Below are positions 45,986-55,317 of a DNA stretch of 64,000 nucleotides, piece by piece. The translations under genes and the position numbers were made by a program. This stretch comes from Nitrosomonas sp. (GTDB taxonomy: Bacteria; Pseudomonadota; Gammaproteobacteria; Burkholderiales; Nitrosomonadaceae): the NCBI GenBank assembly GCA_020890945.1, contig JAJHPK010000010.1, forward strand, positions 1-64,000. The letters are read 5' to 3'. The notes beneath the pieces are model-generated. The model was not told where the DNA came from, did no database searches, and worked only from the letters and a program-made list of their open reading frames with translations. Numbering within the stretch: the stretch's first letter is position 1; each line of letters starts with the position of its first letter.

Positions 45986-47602
45986 ATGCGAATCGCGATC
46001 GCTCAAATCAACGCAATTGTTGGTGATATTGCGGGTAACGCAGAGAAGATATTACATGCCGTAAATAAAGCCGTGCTTGCTGGTGCCGATTTAATCGCGA
46101 CCCCAGAACTCGCGCTATGCGGATTTCCTCCCAAAGATTTATTGCTTCGCGAGGATTTTCTTCAATCATGTCATTTGATGTTGCAAAAAATTGTGCATTC
46201 AATTGGCGACATCACACTGGTGATAGGTCATCCGCATCAAGACGGGGGTAAGCTTTATAATGCAGCCTCAGTGATTCGAGCGGGGAAAATCGTACAAACG
46301 TACCATAAAAAATTTCTCGCTCAATCTCCATTCTTTAACGAAGCGTATTATTTTGATGAAGGTCACGAAGATTGTGTATTGGATTTTGATGGACTTAAAT
46401 TAAGAATCGATATCGGTGTTGAGGCGTTGTTACATTCTAACTTGAATCAACCTATTCGCTCCAAAACTACCGATATTATATTGTTTCTAAATGCTTCGGC
46501 GTTTCGTATTAATAAACAAGCAACCCGTTATCAAGATGTACAACAATTCATCAAGCGCTCCGGGGTTATCACTATTTATGTTAATTTGGTTGGAGGTCAA
46601 GACGGGTTAGTATTTGATGGCGCTTCTTTTGCGATGAATGCTTCAGGTGAATTGGTTCATCAATCTCAAGAATTTATAGAAGCGCTAGATTATATAGATA
46701 TTAGCAAAAAACAGCCTTTAAACAATAATGCTCCGATGTCTTTATTGCCTTCTATCGCGGCTGTTTATCAGGCCTTATGTTTAGGCATCAAAGATTATGT
46801 TCATAAAAATAATTTTCCAGGGGTTCTAATCGGGTTGTCGGGCGGCGTAGATTCTGCATTAGTATTAGCCATTGCTGTGGATGCTTTGGGGGCAGAACGA
46901 GTCAAAACCGTGATGATGCCGTCACAATATACTGCTGATATTAGTTTGGCTGATGCACGTGAAATGACTAACCGGCTAGGTGTCGCGCATATCGAATGTG
47001 GTATTGAACCACTTTTTGGCTCGTATTTATCAAAGATGGAAAATGATTTTGCTATTTCAGCAGAGCAGTTCAACAGCACGACCATGCCCGAAAATCTGCA
47101 AGCACGCATCCGAGGAACACTGCTGATGGCACTTTCTAATCACAATGGTTTTATCGTTTTATCCACGGGTAATAAATCCGAAATTGCTGTTGGCTATTGT
47201 ACGCTTTATGGTGACATGGCTGGAGGATTGGCTGTACTGAAAGACGTTACAAAAACCATGGTATATCAATTGTGTGATTATCGTAATCAAATAAGCCCGA
47301 TCATTCCCAAGCGCATCTTAGACCGTGCTCCTTCTGCAGAATTACGTCCCAATCAAACCGATCAAGATACTTTGCCGCCATATGAAGTTTTAGATGCCAT
47401 CATTGAAGCGTATGTTGAAAAGAATTTTTCTTTGGATGAAATTGCAGCATTGCATTTTGATCCGGAGATTGTGAAAAGAGTGATTCACTTAATTCATATC
47501 AATGAATATAAGCGGCATCAAGCCCCAGCGGGGATACGCGTGACATGTTGTGATTTCGAAAATGCATGGCATTATCCAATTACTTCTCGCTTCAAAGCTT
47601 AA
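45986..47602 (+). CDS. nadE: NAD(+) synthetase with inactive glutaminase domain
   Basis: A 538-residue protein of the two-domain NadE family. The C-terminal synthetase domain (about 265-538) is intact, with the pyrophosphatase loop GLSGGVDSALVLAI, STGNKSEIAVGY and RAPSAELRPNQTDQD. The N-terminal nitrilase-type glutaminase keeps Glu41 (TPELALCG) and Lys108 (YHKK), but the catalytic cysteine is lost: where relatives read Cys after an Ile-Asn-Ile strand, this protein reads IDIGVEAL with Gly144. Glutamine hydrolysis should therefore fail, and the enzyme would use free ammonia. That fits a cell rich in ammonia, but is inferred from sequence. Confidence 0.93.
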   Translation: MRIAIAQINAIVGDIAGNAEKILHAVNKAVLAGADLIATPELALCGFPPKDLLLREDFLQSCHLMLQKIVHSIGDITLVIGHPHQDGGKLYNAASVIRAGKIVQTYHKKFLAQSPFFNEAYYFDEGHEDCVLDFDGLKLRIDIGVEALLHSNLNQPIRSKTTDIILFLNASAFRINKQATRYQDVQQFIKRSGVITIYVNLVGGQDGLVFDGASFAMNASGELVHQSQEFIEALDYIDISKKQPLNNNAPMSLLPSIAAVYQALCLGIKDYVHKNNFPGVLIGLSGGVDSALVLAIAVDALGAERVKTVMMPSQYTADISLADAREMTNRLGVAHIECGIEPLFGSYLSKMENDFAISAEQFNSTTMPENLQARIRGTLLMALSNHNGFIVLSTGNKSEIAVGYCTLYGDMAGGLAVLKDVTKTMVYQLCDYRNQISPIIPKRILDRAPSAELRPNQTDQDTLPPYEVLDAIIEAYVEKNFSLDEIAALHFDPEIVKRVIHLIHINEYKRHQAPAGIRVTCCDFENAWHYPITSRFKA

Positions 47603-47759
47603 ATGTGATGTTTTATATACGTTTCACTCAGCTAAGCGCATTCATTCTAAAAAGAAATATCCACAATATCGCTAATTGTGATAAATTCACGCTTCAAGAG
47701 TCAGAAACATTAGAATTGATTCTTTGCATACAAAATCAATATAAGGAGGAAGTTATTTT

Positions 47760-47981
47760 ATGAATAAATTTGTTATCGCGGTTTCTACCGCAATTTTCTT
47801 ACTGGGATCATCTTTTGTTATGGCAAGTGGTAATAAAGAATCATCACTCCCTCCAGAATCAGCTCAAGATATCCTGAATAAAATGGCTTGTGAAGGTAAA
47901 AAAGAGGGTGAAAAAATTAAAGATCGCATCGACGGCGAAATGGTTACCTGCCCTGCTAAAGTTAAAAATCCTAGAAAATAA
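47760..47981 (+). CDS. Small secreted hypothetical protein
   Basis: A 73-residue protein with a signal peptide (cleavage near FVMA), leaving about 50 residues, charged, with two cysteines (MACEGKK and VTCPAKV) that could form one disulfide. A strong ribosome-binding site (AAGGAGG, about 11 nt before the ATG) argues that it is real. I do not recognise the family. It stands alone between nadE and a hairpin terminator. Confidence 0.65.
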   Translation: MNKFVIAVSTAIFLLGSSFVMASGNKESSLPPESAQDILNKMACEGKKEGEKIKDRIDGEMVTCPAKVKNPRK

Positions 47982-48754
47982 AAAAATTGATAAATACCTC
48001 GACTATTAAGTCGAGGTATTTGCTGTAGCTAGTTTTTTAAAAGCTAGACACAGATAGAAAAAAATCCACTCTTGTTTTCCAGGCTAGCTAGAAGTTATGG
48101 GAGTGTCGTTTATCTTCTGATTAAAAATATCGCTCTTGTATAGTGTCTTCAGGTTTTAACGACTAGAGCCGCATCATTCTAAAAAATTCTAACAAATTTA
48201 GTTTTCTCGATAACAATTCAACGTGCTAGGTAATTCGAGAGGTCTTTTCGATATAGTGCAAGCAATCAGTGGAAATTGATCATTAATCCATTTGATACTA
48301 CTTAAAGCGAGAATCAGAACTTTATTTGATAAAATTTCAGTTCAATAAAAATAGTGAGTTAAAAATACCAATCAGGGTATTTGCAAAAATTTCTATATGC
48401 ACTAGCTCAGATCAAATTGTTTTAGAGATCTAAGTTAATTTGTGCATTATCCTATTTCGATAGATTTGCTCGCTAACTCAACGATCACATCCAATTTATA
48501 ATCTTTTCAGAGTGCACATTCACTTCGTGAGAGCGGAATCTGGTTTTCAAGCTAGTTGATCAACAAAGTGTATAGTTAATACTTCGCTGCACTGCGTTGA
48601 AGTACTTTTTTAGTGTCAGTGTGTTTACTTATATTGCCTATATCCAGTATATACTTAGCGCGTGAATTCTGAAGGAAGAGAGGGGATTGGTTTGCATGGA
48701 GAGTGCAATTGAGAACCGGATTACAACAATAACTCATGATGTAAAGGAATTCTT
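47982..48754. other. Long noncoding stretch
   Basis: About 770 nt, AT-rich, with stop codons in all frames. Apart from the hairpin at 47992-48021 and a weak stem with a T-run near 48580-48611, nothing is recognisable: no tRNA, no transposase pieces and no clear promoter. It may be a remnant of lost genes. Confidence 0.4.
47992..48021 (+). terminator. Hairpin after the small secreted protein gene
   Basis: A perfect 13-bp stem (47992-48004 with 48009-48021) and a 4-nt loop, 10 nt after the stop. No long T-run follows in this direction; an A-run precedes it, so it could also end transcription on the minus strand. Confidence 0.7.
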
Positions 48755-49870
48755 ATGAAAAAGAGATTAGTGGTGCTTTTTGACGGTACATGGAGAACTA
48801 CTGATAGACGTAGTACCGAGTTTTCTCAAGACGGTGAAAACGTTACTAATGTTGTTCGATTTTTGGAAGCGCTTAAGTCTGGGGATAATCGCAAAAGTGT
48901 ACAACTGGTGCATTACGTGCCGGGCATTGGTTCACGGAAATTTGAACGTTTTTTGGGTGGTGTGTTTGGTTATGGGATAGGTAATTATATCAAAGATGCT
49001 TACTCGTTTATCGTCTCTAATTATATGCCAGGAGATGAGATTTATTTGTTGGGGTTTAGCCGAGGTGCCTATAGTGCCCGAAGTTTAGCGGGTATGATTC
49101 ACAATGTGGGTATTTTGCAAAGACGTTTTCTTTATCTTCTTAGCGATGCGTACGATCACTATCGTTCACGTGAGAAAGCATGGCATCCTGATGCAGAGAA
49201 TTCGAAAAACTTTCGTCAACAATACACGTGGGGTGATGAGCATAAGTACATTCGCTTTCTTGGTGTATGGGATACCGTTGCTGCACTTGGGTCTCCTTAC
49301 GGATTGATTTTTTCAAAATTTGTCGATCAATTATTTAATCGACAGTTTCATGACACTAAGCTCAGTACAAGTGTTTTGAGTGCTTATCAAGCTTTAGCGA
49401 TTGACGAAGCTCGTTGGCCTTTCCGACCAGTGCATTGGGATCATAGCTATGAAAAAACCAACGGTCGTATCGAAGAAGTGTGGTTTCCTGGGAATCATAG
49501 TAATATTGGCGGCGGCGGTCAAAACACCGGTTTATCTGATCTCACGCTTGACTGGATGATACGTAAAGCCAAAGAGCATGGTTTGAATATAGATTCTCAA
49601 TTAATTTCTGAACCTTATTTTTCACCTGATTTTTTAGAAGCTGTACCGAAAAGAGGTTGGTCAAAATGGGTGTATCGGGTTGCAACGCTTTTCGGAGTGA
49701 AGCTTCTAAGTATTTATTATGTAAGTGATGAGAATAGGCCTCTCGTTAAGTATATTGCATGGAATGGCGATTATATAAGGCCTATCGATGATAGGAAGCG
49801 ATTAAGTCCGGAAGTCTTGATTCGAATGAAGATGGATGAAGGTTATCGACCAGCCAATTGTCCAGAATAG
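48755..49870 (+). CDS. DUF2235 alpha/beta hydrolase (Tle1-like)
   Basis: A 371-residue protein of the DUF2235 family. It opens with the family motif VVLFDGTW, the nucleophile elbow is GFSRGAYSAR with Ser102, an Asp follows in FLGVWDTVAALG, and a His in FPGNHSNIGGG completes the set. Relatives include the type VI secretion phospholipase effectors Tle1, but many DUF2235 proteins have no secretion link. No signal peptide, VgrG, PAAR or immunity gene is beside it. AAAGGAA precedes the ATG. It stands alone after a long noncoding stretch. Confidence 0.83.
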   Translation: MKKRLVVLFDGTWRTTDRRSTEFSQDGENVTNVVRFLEALKSGDNRKSVQLVHYVPGIGSRKFERFLGGVFGYGIGNYIKDAYSFIVSNYMPGDEIYLLGFSRGAYSARSLAGMIHNVGILQRRFLYLLSDAYDHYRSREKAWHPDAENSKNFRQQYTWGDEHKYIRFLGVWDTVAALGSPYGLIFSKFVDQLFNRQFHDTKLSTSVLSAYQALAIDEARWPFRPVHWDHSYEKTNGRIEEVWFPGNHSNIGGGGQNTGLSDLTLDWMIRKAKEHGLNIDSQLISEPYFSPDFLEAVPKRGWSKWVYRVATLFGVKLLSIYYVSDENRPLVKYIAWNGDYIRPIDDRKRLSPEVLIRMKMDEGYRPANCPE

Positions 49871-49893
49871 TGCATTCAGTTTAACTTGAAACT

Positions 49894-49916
49894 CCCCCTC
49901 GGTATTGCCGCGGGGG
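49894..49916. terminator. GC-rich hairpin between convergent genes
   Basis: A nine-base stem with one mismatch (CCCCCTCGG at 49894-49902 against CCGCGGGGG at 49908-49916), 24 nt after the DUF2235 stop and before the end of the convergent secreted-protein gene. No T-run, so termination is likely but not certain. Confidence 0.5.
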
Positions 49917-49993
49917 GATAGATGCAGAAAGAGTGAAGCAAATTTAGTTTGTTATTTTTACGAAGTATCTAAATTTTCAATCAGAGATTCTTT

Positions 49994-50548
49994 TTAAAAC
50001 TTATTGTCTTTGTCCAATGTAAATGAGCCGAAATGCTGTCCATTGACGGAATATTCATAAGTACCGGCCTTAAGATCATATGCTTGTAAAGGAATAGTTT
50101 TCTCGAAAGGAACGATTACCGCAGCACATATAGCATCAGGAGGAACATAGGATGTGTTTATTTCCACATTGAATTTATTTTCTTCCAGAAATCCTGAAGC
50201 ATTTTCAAATGCACTGCATCCATTTGTAAAGTAGCCTACTACTTTAAGAAATATTTGCAATGGCGTTTCTCCATACAAAATCAGTTCTACATCATCGATC
50301 TTTAAAAGCTGTGACTTGGGTGCTGAAGTGTAGTCAATCAAATTCCAGGAATTACTAGAAGCGTTAAATGCAAATACGACATTTCGATAACTTTTTTCCT
50401 GTGTTTCGGTATTAACACGAGGAATTATTAACATACTATCTTTGTAAGTCGGTAATAAATGACTTGTTGATTCAGCATACGCTGATATTGTCGTCACCGA
50501 GAACAGCGTAGCGCAGATTGCAATTAGGGTATTCTTGAAGTCATTCAT
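49994..50548 (-). CDS. Secreted hypothetical protein
   Basis: A 184-residue exported protein. I start at the ATG at 50546-50548, which has AAGGA upstream and begins directly with a signal peptide (ends near SAYA); the frame is open 13 codons further. The mature protein is beta-rich with two cysteines in TNGCSAFEN and DAICAAVIV. I recognise no domain. It is convergent with the DUF2235 gene, but no evidence ties the two together. Confidence 0.65.
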   Translation of the reverse strand: MNDFKNTLIAICATLFSVTTISAYAESTSHLLPTYKDSMLIIPRVNTETQEKSYRNVVFAFNASSNSWNLIDYTSAPKSQLLKIDDVELILYGETPLQIFLKVVGYFTNGCSAFENASGFLEENKFNVEINTSYVPPDAICAAVIVPFEKTIPLQAYDLKAGTYEYSVNGQHFGSFTLDKDNKF

Positions 50549-50711
50549 GTAATTTTCCTTATTGATTATTTTTGAATAGCAATTCAAAAGAGAAATTAAA
50601 AGCTACAGTATTCGGTTGTGACAGTAAAGAATTTCCTTATATCTGTATCAAAAAAGCATAATTGCAATAAAATATTGCGCATCACAATCCCCAGTAATCA
50701 AGCTGCCTTTA

Positions 50712-51263
50712 ATGCTAATTCAGAAAGCCGAAAAAATATTAACCGATGCGAAGCTGATTCATTCTGAATCCGATGTGAACCGGCGATTACAGCGCATGGC
50801 TGAGGAAATCACGCAAGCCATGTCGCAACAACAGCCATTGGTATTGTGTGTTATGAATGGGGCGGTGGTTTTTGCTGGACAGTTGTTGCCGAAGCTTTTA
50901 TTTTCTATGGATTTTGACTATCTGCATGTGACTCGCTATGGTAATGCGTTAAACGGTGGAGAAATCTGTTGGTTGGTAGAGCCAAAAGAAGAAAATGTAA
51001 AGGGCAGGGTAGTGCTTGTGCTGGACGATATTTTAGATCGCGGCAATACCTTATTGGCTATTCGCGACAAGATTTTGGAACAAGGTGCTAAAGTGTTTTA
51101 CAGTGCAGTATTGGTAGAAAAGCAAAGTGATTTTCCTAAACCTATTCAAGCTGATTTCGTTGGATTGACTGTTCCTGACCGTTACGTGTTCGGTTTTGGC
51201 ATGGATATACACGGTGCCTGGCGTAATTTACCTGCCATCTACGCATTAAACGAGAATAAATAG
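50712..51263 (+). CDS. hpt: Hypoxanthine-guanine phosphoribosyltransferase
   Basis: A 183-residue purine-salvage enzyme that joins hypoxanthine or guanine to PRPP. The PRPP-binding motif is VVLVLDDILDRGNTL, with CVMNGAVVFAGQLL and GFGMDIHGAWRNL typical of the family. It lies 10 nt before mtnP, so the two salvage genes form an operon with def: nucleobase from MtnP can be reused by Hpt. Confidence 0.93.
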   Translation: MLIQKAEKILTDAKLIHSESDVNRRLQRMAEEITQAMSQQQPLVLCVMNGAVVFAGQLLPKLLFSMDFDYLHVTRYGNALNGGEICWLVEPKEENVKGRVVLVLDDILDRGNTLLAIRDKILEQGAKVFYSAVLVEKQSDFPKPIQADFVGLTVPDRYVFGFGMDIHGAWRNLPAIYALNENK

Positions 51264-51273
51264 GAATATCAGC

Positions 51274-52020
51274 ATGCTTGCAATTATTGGTGGCAATGGA
51301 ATGGCGCAATTACCGGGACTGGAAATCTCGTACCGGAAAATTATCCGCACCCCTTACGGTGAGCCTTCAGGGCCATTTACATTCGGAAAAATTAGGGGGC
51401 ATGAAATTGCTTTTTTGGGTAGGCATGGACATAATTTGACGATTCCTCCACATGCCATCAATTATCGTGCAAACATCTGGGCGCTTCATTCTTTGAACCC
51501 GTCGCATGTCATTGCGATTACATCCGTGCGAGGTATTCATGCCGATTTGATTCCAGGACGACTAGTTATTCCCAATCAAATCATAGATTATACCTATGGA
51601 CGTAAAGTTACTTTTTTTGAAGACACCGAACAGCGATTTAAGCAAGTTGATTTTTCTTTGCCTTACAGTCAGGAAACGCGAGCCTTATTGCTGCAAGGCG
51701 CAAGGGATGCTAATACCGAAGTCATTGATGGAGGCGTTTATGCGGCAACACAAGGACCTCGGTTAGAAACCGTTGCAGAAATCAATCGAATTGAACGTGA
51801 TGGTGCTGATATGGTGGGAATGACGGGAATGCCAGAAAGTGTTTTGGCGCGTGAAATGGCATTAAATTATGCCACGATAGCGGTAGTCGTTAATTATGCA
51901 GCCGGGCGAAGAATGTGCGGTGAAGATAAGTGTTTGGATGAAATTTATACGGTGATGGAACAAGCAATGGTCAAAGTCCGAAGAATTTTGGAATATGTGG
52001 TGAGTTGTTATGGCGATTAA
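51274..52020 (+). CDS. S-methyl-5'-thioinosine phosphorylase (purine nucleoside phosphorylase family)
   Basis: A 248-residue phosphorylase of the MtnP/PNP family: [12 protein letters not shown] at the N terminus, [35 protein letters not shown] and [16 protein letters not shown]. The closest named function is S-methyl-5'-thioinosine phosphorylase, which releases hypoxanthine; methylthioadenosine phosphorylase is the alternative. The hpt gene next to it would recycle hypoxanthine, which favours the first. It overlaps def by 11 nt. Confidence 0.85.
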   Translation: MLAIIGGNGMAQLPGLEISYRKIIRTPYGEPSGPFTFGKIRGHEIAFLGRHGHNLTIPPHAINYRANIWALHSLNPSHVIAITSVRGIHADLIPGRLVIPNQIIDYTYGRKVTFFEDTEQRFKQVDFSLPYSQETRALLLQGARDANTEVIDGGVYAATQGPRLETVAEINRIERDGADMVGMTGMPESVLAREMALNYATIAVVVNYAAGRRMCGEDKCLDEIYTVMEQAMVKVRRILEYVVSCYGD

Positions 52021-52543
52021 GCCAGTACTAAAAATGGGTGATGCGCGATTACTGCAAGTTTCTGAAAAAGTATCGCAGTTTGGAACACCGCAATTGCATG
52101 CTTTGCTACAAGATATGCAAGACACCATGAATGCTTTGAACGGTGCCGGATTGGCTGCTCCGCAAATTGGCGTGAATTTGCAAGTCGTTATTTTTGGTTT
52201 TGAGAAAAATCAACGTTATCCTGATGCAGATGAAGTACCTTTTACTGTTTTGTTGAATCCAGAATTAACAGCCATCGCCGATGAACAAGAAGAAGGATGG
52301 GAAGGATGTCTAAGCGTGCCAGGTCTACGAGGTATGGTGCCGCGCTATACACAATTACGCTATCAAGGTGTGGATCAGTTTGGAAAAACAATTGATCGTA
52401 CCGTCAGCGGATTTCATGCGCGTGTCGTACAACATGAATGCGATCACTTACAAGGGATTTTATACCCAATGAGGATTAAAGACTTCAACTCATTCGGATT
52501 TACGGATGTGTTATTCCCCGGTCAAGAGATTGTCGATGATTGA
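52010..52543 (+). CDS. def: Peptide deformylase
   Basis: A 177-residue metalloenzyme that removes the formyl group from new proteins. Its three motifs are intact: [18 protein letters not shown] (metal-binding Cys) and [11 protein letters not shown] (HExxH). The usual def-fmt pairing is not seen; the gene overlaps the nucleoside phosphorylase gene by 11 nt instead. This may be a second, non-essential deformylase rather than the primary one. Confidence 0.93.
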   Translation: MAIKPVLKMGDARLLQVSEKVSQFGTPQLHALLQDMQDTMNALNGAGLAAPQIGVNLQVVIFGFEKNQRYPDADEVPFTVLLNPELTAIADEQEEGWEGCLSVPGLRGMVPRYTQLRYQGVDQFGKTIDRTVSGFHARVVQHECDHLQGILYPMRIKDFNSFGFTDVLFPGQEIVDD

Positions 52544-53138
52544 AGTGAAACTTATTGAAGTATATAGAGTTTTTTCTTTTTATTTTCCAAATGAACGATT
52601 TTGTTTTATGTACTTCAGTGCTGTATCTATCACATTTTGAATATTCATCTGACTTCCTTTCAAAAGTAATTTTAAATAGAAGTGTCAGATTAAATCTCGT
52701 TCTTTACACATTAAGAATTGTGAAACGGTAAAAACGCGATTTCATTTGGTATTGTATCCGACAAAGTACAATGTTGCGATTCAGCTTGCCTCGGGGTCTC
52801 TAACGTTGCGATCCTGTTGCTCAACGCAAACAGGCTGAACAAACTTGAAATGAATCAATTTGAATTCTATGTCCCAGTACATTTGCGCATCAATTCATGA
52901 CGCGAGTAGTGGGTGTGGTGCCGTATACTTTAATTGCAATCAGTTCGGTTTCAAATTACACCAATACCACTAGCCTCTAGCACTTCTAGTCGACCAAACT
53001 TTTGCTGTAGTATCTCTCAGCATTCCCATACGGCGCCCTGTAGCGTTGATAAATTTGCGCTGCACCTTTTCTGCCACCGATTCCCCACAGCCAAGGCCAC
53101 GGGGAATCGCAAGCTAGTGCAAAATTAGTGCAAAAGGT
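52544..53138. other. Noncoding stretch after def
   Basis: About 595 nt between convergent genes with no supported reading frame. A 9-bp inverted repeat (53078-53086 with 53101-53109, CGATTCCCC type) and two copies of AGTGCAAAA near 53115-53136 lie at the right end, where base composition is less AT-rich than around it. On the minus strand, short open pieces across 52985-53115 look protein-like but match nothing I know. It may be the scar of an insertion. Confidence 0.4.
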
Positions 53139-54743
53139 TTATTTAAATAGATTTGTGACTAGATAATTTCCTGTTCCAGTGGCCTCATCTTGATGCATCC
53201 AAGCAGCTATTGCTTTGCCGGTTGAACTAACAGCCAACCGTGGCAAAGTTAACGACCCAGGCACTGGTTCAAGTGAGCTAGCATTCCAGTTATTGGAACC
53301 TGATTGCTTAATGCTTGACCAATTATTTCGAGAAGATCCATCGCGAGCAACTTGCCGCCAAACCAAAAACGCTCTATTACTGGAGTCTATGCCAGCTTCA
53401 ACACCTTCATCTACAACTTCAGAAGTATTGTTGCCCTCAACGATGGTCGGTCCTCCCCATTGGCCGCCCTCAAAGTAATTTGCAAATGCGCTAACCACGC
53501 CAGAAGAATCCAATTGACTCCATGATGCAACTGCGTTGCCGCTTGCATTCATTGCAACACGAACAGGCGATCTGACTTCCTCAACTCTACCTTGATCAAG
53601 AATGGTTCCTGTAACATCCCATCCAGTATTAGGTTTATAGTACCAAGCTAATACTTGATATAATGCAGCTGAATTGGTTCTTCCCCGAGAAACGATAACA
53701 GCATTGCCATTGTCGCTGATGGCAATCTCGGGTTTAGTACCCGGACCAAGATCGGTAAATGCCGAATCCCATGTATCACTACTCACCTGATAATGGCGCA
53801 CTTTGAAGCTTGAAGTAGTGTCTGACCACACAGCAACAGCATTACCGCTATTGTTTATGGCCACCTTTGGATTAAAACTATTGTCAATTTCTCCAGGAGT
53901 ATCAGGAAGATCTATTGACTTTGCGGTTCCCCAACCTTGTCCTGGAGTGTAACGATTGACATAGATAAAAGACTGAACACCGATACGTTGCGACCAGACC
54001 GCAATCGCATTACCGGCATTATCCATGGCAACACTGGATTGTGGAAATCCTGCGTTGACTGCGGAATTTTCATTTTCGAGTAATACGGCAGCCTCCCAAC
54101 CAGAACCCACTCGATAATACGCAGCTGAAGCATTAAACTCGACTCCAAGCTGTTGCATCCATACGACCACAGCATTGCCATTGCCATCCATGGCTACTTT
54201 GGGCTCATAAGCGCTTTGAGCACCGCTATCAAGCAACGTAGGCGTACCCCAAGCATCTGTAGCTGCACTGTAATGCATAGCCCAAACGCTATTAATGCCA
54301 GTGCCGGCATCATTTTCAAGCCAAACCGCCACAGCATCTCCATTGGCGCTAATGGCAACTTCCAGTTTATCGAAGAATTGTGATGCCTGTCGATATACCG
54401 GTTTAGCTCCTTGCCAGTTACCTGTAGGAATTTTACTGATCAGATTCGACAATGAATCGATGAATACAGGATTATTTCCGAATGGACCTCCCAGGGTATA
54501 AGTGCCGTTATCGCTTTTGTTTACACCTGCATACACACCTGTTCCCGGGTAAAACCTATATAACCAGGGTTCGATGTTTGTCTGCGTAGCAGAATGTCCA
54601 GGAAAAAATTCTGGATATTTGCTTTCTGCCCAGTTCAGCAATTTTTCTGTATCACTGGTTATGTCAGCCAGTACAACATTGCTGTTGCAAATTAGAAAAG
54701 AAACATATATCCATGCCCTAGCAGTTTTAATCACTTTTATCAT
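53139..54743 (-). CDS. Exported repeat protein with GNAVAVW repeats
   Basis: A 534-residue exported protein: signal peptide (ends near VVLA), an N-terminal domain of about 75 residues (LLNWAESKYPEFFPG, YRFYPGTGVYAGV) that I have seen in many uncharacterised betaproteobacterial surface proteins, then eight repeats of about 50 residues marked by a strand such as VAMDGNGNAVVVW or VAINNSGNAVAVW. Eight such blades suggest a beta-propeller or similar solenoid. Function is unknown; a surface or binding role is likely. Composition is somewhat less AT-rich than its surroundings. Confidence 0.75.
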   Translation of the reverse strand: MIKVIKTARAWIYVSFLICNSNVVLADITSDTEKLLNWAESKYPEFFPGHSATQTNIEPWLYRFYPGTGVYAGVNKSDNGTYTLGGPFGNNPVFIDSLSNLISKIPTGNWQGAKPVYRQASQFFDKLEVAISANGDAVAVWLENDAGTGINSVWAMHYSAATDAWGTPTLLDSGAQSAYEPKVAMDGNGNAVVVWMQQLGVEFNASAAYYRVGSGWEAAVLLENENSAVNAGFPQSSVAMDNAGNAIAVWSQRIGVQSFIYVNRYTPGQGWGTAKSIDLPDTPGEIDNSFNPKVAINNSGNAVAVWSDTTSSFKVRHYQVSSDTWDSAFTDLGPGTKPEIAISDNGNAVIVSRGRTNSAALYQVLAWYYKPNTGWDVTGTILDQGRVEEVRSPVRVAMNASGNAVASWSQLDSSGVVSAFANYFEGGQWGGPTIVEGNNTSEVVDEGVEAGIDSSNRAFLVWRQVARDGSSRNNWSSIKQSGSNNWNASSLEPVPGSLTLPRLAVSSTGKAIAAWMHQDEATGTGNYLVTNLFK

Positions 54744-55178
54744 GCCACCCCCTAGAAGGATTCTAATGAGCGAACATTATTTCACCAGACTCATTGATTA
54801 TCAAATACTTTCTTTGAATATGTTTGCGTTTACTTCCTTATCTTCGCCGCATGATTAAGAAAATACGCAAAGACAAAGATTGTATGAATTCGCAAACTGT
54901 TTCAGCTACTGTATTGCCTTAAGAACCTGCAAAAAAGCCTACCGCTATTTCTTATCTTGGAAAACTTGTTCTAAGGCTTTGTGTGATAGATATGGGATGG
55001 GTAATGATTAGATGATCAAAATTCAAGACATAAAAGCGCCAACAAAAATATCACTAGAATATTGGTGTTGGTGTGTGTAGATTTCTTATGATACAGTCTA
55101 ATGGTATCAATTCTGGAAACAGCTAGTTAACTCAACGAAATCGATACGATGTGAAACTACCTTAAATTGATTGGTATT
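54744..55178. other. Noncoding stretch before tRNA-Leu
   Basis: About 435 nt without a supported gene. The right end receives the 3' end of the minus-strand tRNA-Leu; the left end should carry the promoter of the repeat-protein gene. No repeat, attachment site or RNA recognised. Confidence 0.4.
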
Positions 55179-55263
55179 TGGTGCCCAGAAGAGGACTCGA
55201 ACCTCCACACCCGAAGGCACATGGACCTGAACCATGCGCGTCTACCAATTCCGCCATCTGGGC
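55179..55263 (-). tRNA. tRNA-Leu (anticodon CAG)
   Basis: On the minus strand the gene starts GCCCAGATGGCGGAATTGG and ends in TCTGGGC, discriminator A and an encoded CCA. The 7-bp acceptor stem pairs fully, the anticodon loop is TTCAGGT (anticodon CAG, plus-strand positions 55227-55229), a long variable arm is present as expected for leucine, and the T-arm contains GGTTCGAGTCC. It is divergent from rnr, 54 nt away. Confidence 0.96.
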
Positions 55264-55317
55264 AATGGATAGTTTGACAGACTACCAGAGCGCGTAATTC
55301 TATAGGAAACCATTGCT

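Noticed and set aside
48580..48611. Stem with T-run as a terminator of a hidden RNA
   Set aside because: The stem is only six perfect pairs with a long loop, and no promoter or transcript body is evident upstream.
53000..53070. CTGAGA-containing segment on the minus strand resembling part of a TPP riboswitch
   Set aside because: The second conserved helix and the CTGATCTGG-like box are absent, and no thiamine gene follows.
54574..54858. Plus-strand open frame across the start of the repeat-protein gene
   Set aside because: It is antisense to the signal peptide of a convincing gene and lacks a ribosome-binding site and any recognisable domain.
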